DNA from: Gudongella sp964575895
GTDB taxonomy: Bacteria; Bacillota; Clostridia; Tissierellales; Tissierellaceae
Length of the DNA stretch: 64,000 nt
Direction: 5' to 3'
Assembly (NCBI GenBank): GCA_964575895.1
Contig: CAZNTE010000003.1
Coordinates: forward strand, 1 to 64,000
This document shows positions 9,801 through 17,362 of the stretch, piece after piece. How positions within the stretch are numbered: the first letter of the stretch is position 1; every line of letters begins with the position of its first letter. The notes beneath the pieces were generated by a model. It ran no database searches and was not told the DNA's origin. It worked only from the letters and a program-made list of their open reading frames with translations. A program made the position numbers and the translations under genes.

Positions 9801-10920
9801 TTTCAATTTCCTTTACAGTTCCTAGAACTTGTATTTCAGAATTTTCTCCAGAAACTACTAACTTATCAACTATTGAATTTTCCCCAACAATAATCTTGGA
9901 TTCATTGCCTTCAACTACTGCATTAGTCAGTTGAGCATCTGTAGCCCATACGGTTACTTCGTTAGCAAGAACTATAATATCTGTGAAGGTACCTTCTATG
10001 ATAACATCATCACTTCCATCTACTGTAACTTCACCAATTTCAGTTCCATCTTCAGCAAATACCCTAACTACTCCATCAATTCTAGCTATGGTTATACTTC
10101 CTACTGTGGAAGATCCCTTGATTACTATAGAGTCCTTTCCTCCACCTCTAACTAATAATCTACCTTCTACTACTACATCTTCAAGTGTTACTTCACCATT
10201 TCCAACTCCATCTCCAATGATTAGATCACCTGAAATATTTGATTCCTTAAGTACTACACCAGGAGCATTTATCATTAGGTTTCCTTCTACTTCTAATGTA
10301 TATTCTCCTTCATTACTTATATATCCTTTTATTATGTTATCCATTAACTGAGCAAACTCAGCTCTTGTAATAAATCCTTTAGGGTTTACTTTACCATTTG
10401 CCCCTTGAATATATCCATTGTTTATTAGTGCAAAAACTTCACCTTTTGCCCATTCAGAAATAGAACCAAGATCATTAAATCCATTAGGTGATTTATCTGA
10501 CTTACCAAGATTTAAAGCTCTTGCAATTACTACAAATGCCTCTTCCCTTGTTATTGAGTTGTTAGGATTTAATTTATCCCCACTACCTTGGAAAGTTTTC
10601 ATTGCAACAGCCTTAGACATTTCTGCAAAGAACCAATCAGATGCCTTAACATCTGTAAACTTACTAATGCTAGCTATGTTCTCTGCTCCAAAAGCTCTGT
10701 TGATAACAGTAGCCATCTGTGCTCTGGTAAGATTTTCTTTTGGCATAATCTTGCCATTTGAACCGTTCAACAGTCCATTTTTTACAGCGTTTTCTAAAGC
10801 ATTAGTGGACCAATCATTTGGCATGTCACTAAATGTTGTCGTTTCAGCAAATGCATCCACTGGTAGCATGGTAATAACCATAGCTATTGATAGTGCAAAT
10901 GCCATCCATTTTTTAAACAT
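6886..10920 (-). CDS. SLH-domain surface protein with Big_2 and right-handed beta-helix repeats
   Basis: A 1344-residue secreted cell-wall protein. A signal peptide spans about 1-25. Three SLH domains (about 28-70, 87-130 and 148-192) should bind secondary cell-wall polymer. A valine-, glycine- and glutamate-rich short-strand region covers about 205-450, and a Pro/Gly linker follows. A Big_2 domain (SVDKTALYLDINDNE to TATITATSNNGKKATTTVTV) lies at about 474-555. Long parallel beta-helix repeats of the pectate-lyase-like type, with repeated YDSLQNAL, YLSLQAAI and YNTIQAAI starts, fill the rest. The frame stops at TAA 6886-6888 but continues in frame to 6361. A c-di-GMP-I riboswitch and terminator precede the start, so expression should depend on c-di-GMP. 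It is probably an adhesin or matrix protein. No enzyme active site is evident. Confidence 0.9.
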   Translation of the reverse strand: MFKKWMAFALSIAMVITMLPVDAFAETTTFSDMPNDWSTNALENAVKNGLLNGSNGKIMPKENLTRAQMATVINRAFGAENIASISKFTDVKASDWFFAEMSKAVAMKTFQGSGDKLNPNNSITREEAFVVIARALNLGKSDKSPNGFNDLGSISEWAKGEVFALINNGYIQGANGKVNPKGFITRAEFAQLMDNIIKGYISNEGEYTLEVEGNLMINAPGVVLKESNISGDLIIGDGVGNGEVTLEDVVVEGRLLVRGGGKDSIVIKGSSTVGSITIARIDGVVRVFAEDGTEIGEVTVDGSDDVIIEGTFTDIIVLANEVTVWATDAQLTNAVVEGNESKIIVGENSIVDKLVVSGENSEIQVLGTVKEIETTNTASDTKIVVSEGGSIEEINANGAGTQVEGEGTVTTVNANSNDVLVTVNGTKVVAAEGTTGVLAGDKEVIPGGNEVVGQTPPVVGGGGVYVPPVQPVIAISVDKTALYLDINDNENNSATIIATISPTNATSKNVTWTSSNKDVATVADGVVTAVAEGTATITATSNNGKKATTTVTVLNKLEENTVAVIGTKQYDSLQNALAAVGDGNVVIELIKDARLEYGARDAYGNESTQKVTIKGNGKELTLHQTDSDWSSIGLTGADAIFALEDVNVVKTTVGGNGAWNNHAINFSSKIELTNTTFSNAINLSADAKLTGVTITEDREYYGIWIGANGQTVTIEDTTVTANTNGGRGIKISDQYIGTPQLVNLSVSNSTFNTAKKSAIIVGSEAGAKITIDNLNIENVQADKINAVWVDEGWAQYQDKVTVTGGTKTLEGAVARIGDTGYLSLQAAINAAVDGSTINVIKDCTLIGATANNKDLTFVGNSSKPKIEFPQGKDQPNYQTYYGCEFTFENLTLQCEPDKNYQGIQPDKVIARNCVINGKFWGYAKDLEFTDCIFNQETSYNIWTYGSNVTFENCEFNSAGRSVLIYNESATLADPAEIIFKNCTFSASSPVAMKAAIDIDTRFGSFNVEIENCSASGFSNETEAGGTVISEGFVHLKATDKGELTVSIDDKLVYPTVLNATQNKGYNTIQAAIDDAVVGNNIIEILPGDYGTESINIVQEEGVNITLEAVGEVVLKNQFKISGAGRSSGTETLTIKGFTFDFSNANENVEIILATAKLLDDTNNYAHNISIEENIFMGNTEVDVVAIKTNSAFGLDIIDCEGIGLHSLGQIQGQSKYFTVSNCTVTGGESGINYYGPSDAVITGLTVEGTGYGVRAGQSSGVVTTATLTISDSNLNTLVPVWLRGDAPGTVTITNSNLEPTEDGPMIYDVAGGNVNITIDGAMYVTTEDELRAAVAITDNDIILG

Positions 10921-10960
10921 AAAATCCCTCCTTGTGTATTACTGTTGCTAAGAAATTAGT

Positions 10961-10992
10961 TAAAATAAAAATTGTATCCAAGGATACAATTT
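10961..10992 (-). terminator. riboswitch-controlled terminator
   Basis: A near-perfect hairpin (AATTGTATCC with GGATACAATT) is followed on the minus strand by TTTTTATTTTAA, between the riboswitch and the SLH gene. The 5' arm can instead pair with ATACAA at the 5' side of the aptamer, so the two folds exclude each other. Confidence 0.85.
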
Positions 10993-11086
10993 AGGCAAAC
11001 TATGCAACCCGGCTACCATGGAAAACTCTTTAGGTCCGAAGCTTTGCGTCCTTATCTTTCAATAAGTTTGCCAAATATTTGTATGT
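10985..11086 (-). promoter_or_regulatory. c-di-GMP-I (GEMM-I) riboswitch
   Basis: The minus strand carries the GEMM-I core in order: GGCAAAC, a stem capped by a GAAA loop (CTTAT TGAAAG ATAAG), GGACGCAAAGC, GGACCTAA, then GGTAGCCGGGTTGC. The closing P1 helix can form between ATACAA (about 11079-11084) and TTGTAT, the latter also being the terminator's 5' arm. Ligand binding should therefore prevent termination, making this an ON switch. The bases just before GGCAAAC are TT rather than the usual AG, so affinity may differ. Confidence 0.88.
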
Positions 11087-11258
11087 ATCTTAATTTTACC
11101 ATATATTTAAAATTGATGGAACCTTTATTTTCGGATTTTAATATTTTTATGAACGTTAATAATATATCTATAAGAATAATCAAATATAAATTTAAAAAAC
11201 CAGTAATAAGTATATACAACAGATAATAATTATTACTGATAATAATAAGTAAATCTTT

Positions 11259-11951
11259 TCATTTCTCAAAATACTCTTTGGGAGTTTTCCCAGTAATATT
11301 CTTAAAAACCTTGTAAAAGTAATTAAGATTATTAAATCCTACATCAGTGTAGACTTCCTTTGCATTAAGATGATCTGCATTCATCAAACAAATTGATTTA
11401 TCAATCCTTATCTTGTTAACATAGCTTATTAAGGTCATATCAAAATACTTCTTTAGCAGTTGATTGATATTATTCTCACTGGTATGAAACCTTAATGATA
11501 ATTCATCCAGTCTTATTTGCTTATTATAATTTTTTCCTAGGTAGGCTATAATTTCATTTAACAATTGATTATCAGTAAGATTAAAGTCTAAAGCCCTATT
11601 AATTCCATTTAATAGTGAGTTTCCATCTAAGGGCTTAAGTATAATATCCTTAACACCCAGTCTTAATGCCTCCTGGGCATAGGAAAAATTACCATAGGCT
11701 GTTATTATAATAAATTCTGTATCAATATCATTATCTAAGTTGATCATTTTAATTACATCCAATCCATTAAATCTAGGCATCTCAACATCCATAAAAACAA
11801 GATCTGGATTTTTTTCTCTAATCAACCTAATTGCTTCATCTCCATTTGAAGCTTCACCAACTATGCTTATGGGGTATTTGATTTTATTTAGTTGATACTC
11901 TAATACTTGCCTTGAAAGGGGTTCATCATCCACAATAATAACCTTAATCAT
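11259..11951 (-). CDS. response regulator, AraC-type DNA-binding (YesN-like)
   Basis: About 230 residues. The receiver domain (about 1-125) has the acidic pocket VDDEP, the phosphoacceptor aspartate in LVFMDVEMP and a late lysine in ILKPLD. The C-terminal AraC/XylS double helix-turn-helix (about 135-230) ends FNNLNYFYKVFKNITGKTP. The gene overlaps the end of the kinase gene by a few bases, and several in-phase starts (GTG 11960, ATG 11957 and 11951) are possible. I prefer 11951. It is the output partner of the cupin-PocR kinase. Targets may include the aldo/keto reductase or the transporter genes upstream, which is inferred from position only. Confidence 0.9.
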   Translation of the reverse strand: MIKVIIVDDEPLSRQVLEYQLNKIKYPISIVGEASNGDEAIRLIREKNPDLVFMDVEMPRFNGLDVIKMINLDNDIDTEFIIITAYGNFSYAQEALRLGVKDIILKPLDGNSLLNGINRALDFNLTDNQLLNEIIAYLGKNYNKQIRLDELSLRFHTSENNINQLLKKYFDMTLISYVNKIRIDKSICLMNADHLNAKEVYTDVGFNNLNYFYKVFKNITGKTPKEYFEK

Positions 11952-13503
11952 CACCATCACCTACTAAAATCGGAATTCTAATTGTAGCTAACAATCCTCC
12001 ATCAGGATTGTTATTAAGCCTAAAATCCCAGTTCTTATTATAGTAATATTCTAATTTCTTGCCAACCATAAGCAAACCTGATAGTTTTGTTTCGTGATTA
12101 ATATTATCAATACATTCATTAAGCTCCAATAACTTGTTTGAATTAATTCCAATACCCTTGTCCTTAACTTCAATAAACAAATCCTCTTCCCCTGCTCTAA
12201 CTTTTAAATCCAGGAAAAAATCACCTGTTTTAGGTGTAATCCCATGGGTAAATACATTTTCAATTAAGGGCTGTAAGAAATTAAAGGGTACTTTATAGCC
12301 CCTTACTTCATCCGAAATATTAAAATTAAACTTAACTCTACTTCCATATCTTAATCTCTGAAGCTCAAGATAGTTACATATGAAATCCAGTTCCTCCTGA
12401 AAGTCAACAAGTCTGCCTTGTTCCTTTAAAGAATATCTAAAAATGGATGATAGTCTAATGATAGAATCATATACCTTTGGGCTATCTTCCTTGATTGCCA
12501 ATCCAGCTATGGCATTTAAAGTGTTAAATAGGAAATGTTGGTCCAGTTGAATCTGAAGGACTTGTTGTCTTGTCTTTTTTAGGTTTTCTTTCAATAACAT
12601 TTCATTTTTGGATATGGTATTTATTATCTCTTCCTTCTCACCAATAACCTCGTTTGAATTTTCAAGAATGTATAAATACCCTATATTTTTACTAAGGGTT
12701 ATTACATTTTCCAATATGGCTGTTAACCTACCACTATGTAATACTTCCATTCCTAGGTAATCTTCATCCTCTAGTAATTTTTGATCGATGTTTAAATCAT
12801 CATCAGGAGTTCTAAACTGACCACCTTTTATATAGCCAATCAGTCTTCCTTGAATTATTATTGGCCACACGAATATTCTTAAATTCCAGGGACAAACAAA
12901 TGCAAATGGATCCTTATACTGAGGGGGAACATAACCGTCGTTTATGTAATACTGCTTGCAATTTCTTAGATCTTCGTGTACTCTACAGTTTTTTATACAA
13001 AAGTCAGGGTAATCATCTGGCAGTTTAACAGGTTCATTGTTCTTATCAAAAACTACCAAGGGAATCTTTAGAGCTTTACTGGATTCCAAATACAAGTTTT
13101 CCATTTCCTTAGTAAGGGTCAAAGTCTTTTTGGTGAAATCTTCAGTGAATTTGAAATCCACTTCGCTTTCCATATTATTAAGTAGCCTATCTTTTACAGG
13201 AACAGAAATTATTAATTCAACAATGGGCTCATTGCCATCATTGATAGTCTCATGGACGGAGCCCGCTGGGATGTAGTAATATGATCCCCTCTCCTTAATG
13301 GATTTATTCTTATCTATAATTTGTTCTCCCCGTCCTGAAAGGACATATAGAACCTGCTCATCCCCATAGTGGATGTGCTCTTTTTGTCTCTTTCCTGGAA
13401 GTATTGAACTAACCCCTACGTGAAGATTATTAGGTGAGTTCATTTCCTGGGAATCGTATATCCAATCTATAAAACCCCAATCGAATCTTTGTATTTTACC
13501 CAT
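11944..13503 (-). CDS. sensor histidine kinase with N-terminal cupin and PocR domains
   Basis: A 519-residue cytoplasmic kinase with no membrane segment. A cupin domain (about 25-110) has HIHYGDEQVLYVLSGRG and a matching PAGSVHE. A PocR ligand-binding domain (about 145-290) carries the cysteines C..NCRVHEDLRNC and C-P-W-N. A short coiled linker follows. The LytS/YpdA-type phosphoacceptor region contains DQHFLFNTLNAI near 330, and the HATPase_c domain at about 425-515 includes DKGIG. Two small-molecule sensor modules in one soluble kinase are unusual. PocR domains are known to sense small metabolites such as 1,2-propanediol-type compounds. It lies 17 bases below an aldo/keto reductase gene and overlaps the regulator gene, so all three form one operon. 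Confidence 0.9.
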   Translation of the reverse strand: MGKIQRFDWGFIDWIYDSQEMNSPNNLHVGVSSILPGKRQKEHIHYGDEQVLYVLSGRGEQIIDKNKSIKERGSYYYIPAGSVHETINDGNEPIVELIISVPVKDRLLNNMESEVDFKFTEDFTKKTLTLTKEMENLYLESSKALKIPLVVFDKNNEPVKLPDDYPDFCIKNCRVHEDLRNCKQYYINDGYVPPQYKDPFAFVCPWNLRIFVWPIIIQGRLIGYIKGGQFRTPDDDLNIDQKLLEDEDYLGMEVLHSGRLTAILENVITLSKNIGYLYILENSNEVIGEKEEIINTISKNEMLLKENLKKTRQQVLQIQLDQHFLFNTLNAIAGLAIKEDSPKVYDSIIRLSSIFRYSLKEQGRLVDFQEELDFICNYLELQRLRYGSRVKFNFNISDEVRGYKVPFNFLQPLIENVFTHGITPKTGDFFLDLKVRAGEEDLFIEVKDKGIGINSNKLLELNECIDNINHETKLSGLLMVGKKLEYYYNKNWDFRLNNNPDGGLLATIRIPILVGDGDD

Positions 13504-13520
13504 AATTCATCCCTCATCTT

Positions 13521-14528
13521 CTAATAATGAGATGCAACTTTCTTTAGCATATCCATTATTGGTAAATCATATGGACATCTTTCTTCGCATTCTCCGCACT
13601 GGATACAATCACTTGCCTTGATCTTCTGAGCACTATACCTATCTATTGCCCATTGTTGAAGATTGTATCTTGTATAGTAGCTATCCAAAACAAATTGCAC
13701 CGGAATATCTATTCCAACAGTACAAGGTGCACAATAACCACATCTTCTGCAGAATGTTGTACCTAGTTGTTTTGCTTCCCCTTCCAACACTTCTCTTTGT
13801 TCAGGGGATAAAGGTAATCCATCCAACCCTGGTTTGGCATTTTCTCTAACTTGTTCAAGAGAATCCATTCCAGGAATAACAACTGATACATTTTTATTCT
13901 CCAGGATAAACCTTACTGCAAGCTCGCCATTTGTAATAGCTCCACCTGCAAGAGGTTTCATAATGATTACACCCATATCTCTTTCTTTTGCTCTCTTAAA
14001 GACCTCTTCCCCTTGTCTTTCCACAGCATTGTAGGGGAATTGGATGGTTGAAAACTCATCAGTTTCAACTGCTAGCTTTAATACATCCACGCTATGGCTT
14101 GTGATTCCAATCTCTTTTATAAGTCCTCTCTTCTTTGCCTCTTTTGCTGCAGCCAAAGCACTGTTCTCTTTCAGTAGATCATTGTACTGTTCCATAGTCT
14201 TTATATTATGGAACTGATATAAATCTATATAATCAGTCTTGAAATTTTTTAAACTGACATAAACATCCTCTAAAAACCCATCATATGTACGATTCATGCT
14301 CTTTGTAGCTAATATAAAGTTTTCCCTACCTACTTCAGCCATTGCATTTCCTATTAGCTCCTCACTAATTAGATAGCCTCTGGCAGTGTCAATGAAATTT
14401 ATCCCATTATTATGTGCTTCCTTCAGTAATTCAGTTGCCATTTCCTGGTTAACCCTTTGAATGGGTATTCCCCCAAAACCAACGGAAGAAACTAAAAAGT
14501 TGGTTCTTCCAAGTCTTCTCTTTTCCAT
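13521..14528 (-). CDS. aldo/keto reductase with C-terminal 4Fe-4S ferredoxin domain
   Basis: About 335 residues. The TIM-barrel AKR domain (about 1-250) starts RRLGRTNFLVSSVGFGG, has the catalytic-type DTARGY segment near 50, and contains GLIKEIGITSHS. The C-terminal iron-sulfur region has CRRCGYCAPC near 265 and the ferredoxin-like CIQCGECEERCPYDLPI near 310. This group reduces carbonyls with NAD(P)H and may exchange electrons through its clusters. I choose ATG 14528 rather than 14543 because GGGAGGT lies just before it, inside the longer frame. It is the first gene of the operon with the kinase and regulator. Confidence 0.9.
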   Translation of the reverse strand: MEKRRLGRTNFLVSSVGFGGIPIQRVNQEMATELLKEAHNNGINFIDTARGYLISEELIGNAMAEVGRENFILATKSMNRTYDGFLEDVYVSLKNFKTDYIDLYQFHNIKTMEQYNDLLKENSALAAAKEAKKRGLIKEIGITSHSVDVLKLAVETDEFSTIQFPYNAVERQGEEVFKRAKERDMGVIIMKPLAGGAITNGELAVRFILENKNVSVVIPGMDSLEQVRENAKPGLDGLPLSPEQREVLEGEAKQLGTTFCRRCGYCAPCTVGIDIPVQFVLDSYYTRYNLQQWAIDRYSAQKIKASDCIQCGECEERCPYDLPIMDMLKKVASHY

Positions 14529-14575
14529 CTTATGACCTCCCATAATTCATTATTAAATCTATTATACACTCAATC

Positions 14576-14608
14576 TTAAAAAAAATAAACCAAGGGATGC
14601 CCTGGTTT
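14576..14608 (-). terminator. terminator after TRAP-associated small membrane gene
   Basis: The minus strand forms AAACCAGGG / CCCTTGGTTT followed by ATTTTTTTTA. It overlaps the stop codon of the 82-residue gene and separates that operon from the aldo/keto reductase. Confidence 0.8.
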
Positions 14609-14855
14609 ACTTGATGGATAATTCGTGTTTGCCATGAATGTAAAAGGTTATTAAACCAGCAAATACACCTATAGCCGCACTTTTGATAAAATACGGCATG
14701 AGAATCTTACTTGCTAAATTTGACAAGTAAACTGCACTTTCTCCTCCTAGTATAAATCCCATTAGAAACAGTATAAATACTAAAGCTCCCCCTGATATTG
14801 CAACCATTATTCCTATGCTAAATATTGAAATCATAATATTTTCTATCTTGTTCAT
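14607..14855 (-). CDS. small membrane protein, possible transporter subunit
   Basis: An 82-residue protein with two long hydrophobic segments (about 8-37 and 50-72). It starts 15 bases after the stop of the TRAP-like permease gene, so it is probably co-translated with it. TRAP transporters usually pair a large permease with a small membrane subunit of about 160 residues and four helices. This is half that size and no binding-protein gene is nearby. It may be a reduced small subunit or a modulator. I do not recognise the family. Confidence 0.7.
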   Translation of the reverse strand: MNKIENIMISIFSIGIMVAISGGALVFILFLMGFILGGESAVYLSNLASKILMPYFIKSAAIGVFAGLITFYIHGKHELSIK

Positions 14856-14870
14856 TTCTTAAACCTCCCC

Positions 14871-16244
14871 TTAAGGTAAAAACAATACTGGTAGTAGTCC
14901 TGCTACTATTAGTATGGCAACTAATAAATGAGCGAAGACCCATCCTAAGGCCAACTTAGAAGTCTCTTTAATCTCTGACTTGGCAATTCCCATGGCTGCA
15001 TACATTGCCAAGGCCAGTGGAGGTGTCATTCCCTCTAAGGCTCCAGTTATAGCAGGTAGAATTGCTGCAACAAGTACTGGATGTATATCCACAGCGACCA
15101 AGGCACCCATTATCCCTGCTCCAAATATTGCTATCTGAGATGAACCAGGTAAGATCATACCTAGGAAGGTTGTAAATATGGGTATTAAAAAGGCCAATTG
15201 TAGTCTTGTCATATTTAATGAATCAACTAGAAATCCTAGATTCTCTCCAACCTTGGCATCCCCAAAGAGGTAGGATATTGAGTATGCAAAATATACTGTT
15301 GCTGCCACTGGGACTATTTGTTTTGTTCCCCTTTTAAGTAAATTAAATAGATTCTTTATCCCTACTCCACCTTTGATTTCCTTTCTGGAAATAAATAGTG
15401 TATAAGCTGCAGCTACACCAGGGGTGAATAGTATAACTGAACTTGAAAAGGACTTAGCCCCTGATTCCCCAAGTCTCTGAGTAAAGAAAGTGGATCCATA
15501 TCTAAAATCTAGAAATAATGGAACAAAGATTATTAGTGGAACCAGTAGTGCCTTCCAATCTCTTCTAAGGGTATCTCTTATCTTGGGTATATCCTCTGGG
15601 GGCATGGGACTTACCTTATATTTGTAACAATAATAATATAAAGTAACCACTCTTTGTAGAATGAAATAGACACCTATTCCCCAAACTACCATCCAGAATC
15701 CAGAAAGTGAATACTTGCCTGGATACATGGTATCGAGAACTCCAAAGGCTAGTAGGATTGTTCCAGATGGAGGAATCATAGGACCCAAGGAACTAGCTGA
15801 CATTTCCACAGTAGCTGCTAGTGCTGGTGGGAAATTAGTCTTTATCATAGTTGGTATGGTAAAAACTCCAGTTGCTGCAACATTTCCCGGTCCTGTGCCA
15901 GATAAAGAAGCCATAAATGTTGAAGATAGTAGACTTACATAACCTGCACCACCCTTAAATCTTCCTACAAGAGATAGGACAAAATCAATTATTGCCTGAA
16001 CCACATTCGTCTCCCCAAAGATAAATGCCAGGGTTAAGAATGCAACAATAGCATAAAAAAGAGTATTGGTTCCAGGTTTAATCAAAAATTCAAAGATCTT
16101 ATCACTTCTTCCTAGAACAAAACTCATAACTAAAAATCCAATAAACATAGCCTCATATATTGGTCTTTTTATAAATACAAAAACTACTACTATAATTGCT
16201 AATAGTGAAAATAGATATATTAATTCTACTGGTATTCCCGCCAT
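14871..16244 (-). CDS. TRAP/TAXI-like large permease subunit
   Basis: About 457 residues with some 11-12 hydrophobic segments. The DctM-like signature SLSGTGPGNVAATGVFTIP lies near residue 110, and its pseudo-repeat GMILPGSSQIAIFGAGIMGA near 365, as in secondary transporters of the IT superfamily that move organic acids. ATG 16244 is the real start: AAAAGGAGG lies six bases before it, and the eight extra codons upstream read through that ribosome site. There is no substrate-binding protein gene beside it. The adjacent aminotransferase and 2-hydroxyacid dehydrogenase suggest a 2-oxo or 2-hydroxy acid cargo, which is an inference. Confidence 0.82.
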   Translation of the reverse strand: MAGIPVELIYLFSLLAIIVVVFVFIKRPIYEAMFIGFLVMSFVLGRSDKIFEFLIKPGTNTLFYAIVAFLTLAFIFGETNVVQAIIDFVLSLVGRFKGGAGYVSLLSSTFMASLSGTGPGNVAATGVFTIPTMIKTNFPPALAATVEMSASSLGPMIPPSGTILLAFGVLDTMYPGKYSLSGFWMVVWGIGVYFILQRVVTLYYYCYKYKVSPMPPEDIPKIRDTLRRDWKALLVPLIIFVPLFLDFRYGSTFFTQRLGESGAKSFSSSVILFTPGVAAAYTLFISRKEIKGGVGIKNLFNLLKRGTKQIVPVAATVYFAYSISYLFGDAKVGENLGFLVDSLNMTRLQLAFLIPIFTTFLGMILPGSSQIAIFGAGIMGALVAVDIHPVLVAAILPAITGALEGMTPPLALAMYAAMGIAKSEIKETSKLALGWVFAHLLVAILIVAGLLPVLFLP

Positions 16245-16337
16245 ATTATGCCTCCTTTTTAGTGCCAACTTATATATATTATGTAAGTTGTATGTGTTAA
16301 CTTATTTTAACATAATTTCAAATTACTGTAAACAAAA

Positions 16338-16363
16338 GCAAGGGGTGGTTAATTCCCCTTGCT
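16338..16363 (-). terminator. terminator of the hydroxyacid dehydrogenase gene
   Basis: The arms AGCAAGGGG and CCCCTTGCT are followed on the minus strand by TTTTGTTT. The hairpin includes the stop codon of the gene. Confidence 0.75.
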
Positions 16364-17356
16364 AGATTCTAAAACTTCTGGATTTCTAAGGTTAAATGGC
16401 ACTTCTCCTCTAATTATTCTCCCCACATCTCTAGCTGTGATTCGCAATTGATCTTCCTGGGCTTCATCTGAATAGTAGGCACTATGTGGAGTAACTATTG
16501 TATTTGGTAGATTTATCAACTTCAGATCAGTGTCAAGTGGTGGTTCATTGAAAATCACATCAAGGCCTGCCCCCTGAATTCTTCCACTTTCAAGCATCTC
16601 ATATAAGGCATCCTGATCAATGATTTGACCCCTTGCTGTGTTAATAATATATGCTCCTTCTTTAACTTGGCTTAGTTTTTCTTTAGAAAATATCTTGTAG
16701 GTCTCTTTGGTAAGTGGTGCATGAATAGAAATGTAATCTGAACTTTTAAGAAGGGTGTCAAAATCAACCTTTTTTACCCCATATTCTCTCATTACATCTT
16801 CATCAACATAAGGATCATAGGAGATCATCTTAAGACCAAAACCAGAAAGTTTCTTGGCCACACCCCTTGCTATGGATCCAAAGGCAAATAAGCCAACTGT
16901 TGAATCTGAAAATCTACTTATTCTTCCCATCCCCTCAATATTCCATTTACCATTCTTCACATTTTCCACAGCAAGATTTAACTTTCTTGCAAAGGTTAAA
17001 ATGAGCATTAGTGCATGGGATGATACCTCATCCACACAATAATCCTTGGCATTGGTAACCATAACTCCACATTTTGTAGCAGACTCTATATCTGCAGCAT
17101 TAAAGCCTGTGCTGGCTGCACAAAAGGCCTTTAAGCTAAGGGCTTTATAGACCTCCATGTCCATCTGCTGATTCCAGGTAACTAATACATCTACATCCTT
17201 GCACTTTTCTATTAACTCATCTTTTGGCAAAACACCCTTACCTAGGAATACAAAGTCTATATCTTCAACTTCTTCCTTTATATACTTTTCTATCTTTTCT
17301 ATTTCTTCATCATTCATTCCAGGAACTCCAACTAAAACAACCTTAGCCAAACTCAT
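16349..17356 (-). CDS. D-2-hydroxyacid dehydrogenase (NAD-dependent)
   Basis: A 335-residue Rossmann-fold dehydrogenase that interconverts 2-oxo acids and D-2-hydroxy acids. The nucleotide-binding loop is FAFGSIARG near 147. Family catalytic residues appear as the Arg in INTARGQI (about 237), the Glu in DVIFNEPP (about 266) and the His in VTPHSAYYS (about 284). It starts six bases after the aminotransferase stop, so the pair likely acts in sequence: transamination to a 2-oxo acid, then reduction to a 2-hydroxy acid that disposes of NADH, as in amino-acid fermentation. The exact substrate is unknown. Confidence 0.9.
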   Translation of the reverse strand: MSLAKVVLVGVPGMNDEEIEKIEKYIKEEVEDIDFVFLGKGVLPKDELIEKCKDVDVLVTWNQQMDMEVYKALSLKAFCAASTGFNAADIESATKCGVMVTNAKDYCVDEVSSHALMLILTFARKLNLAVENVKNGKWNIEGMGRISRFSDSTVGLFAFGSIARGVAKKLSGFGLKMISYDPYVDEDVMREYGVKKVDFDTLLKSSDYISIHAPLTKETYKIFSKEKLSQVKEGAYIINTARGQIIDQDALYEMLESGRIQGAGLDVIFNEPPLDTDLKLINLPNTIVTPHSAYYSDEAQEDQLRITARDVGRIIRGEVPFNLRNPEVLESSKGN

Positions 17357-17362
17357 CTCTCC

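Noticed and set aside
16245..16268. Longer start of the TRAP-like permease
   Set aside because: The extra codons read through the AAAAGGAGG ribosome site. ATG 16244 has ideal spacing.
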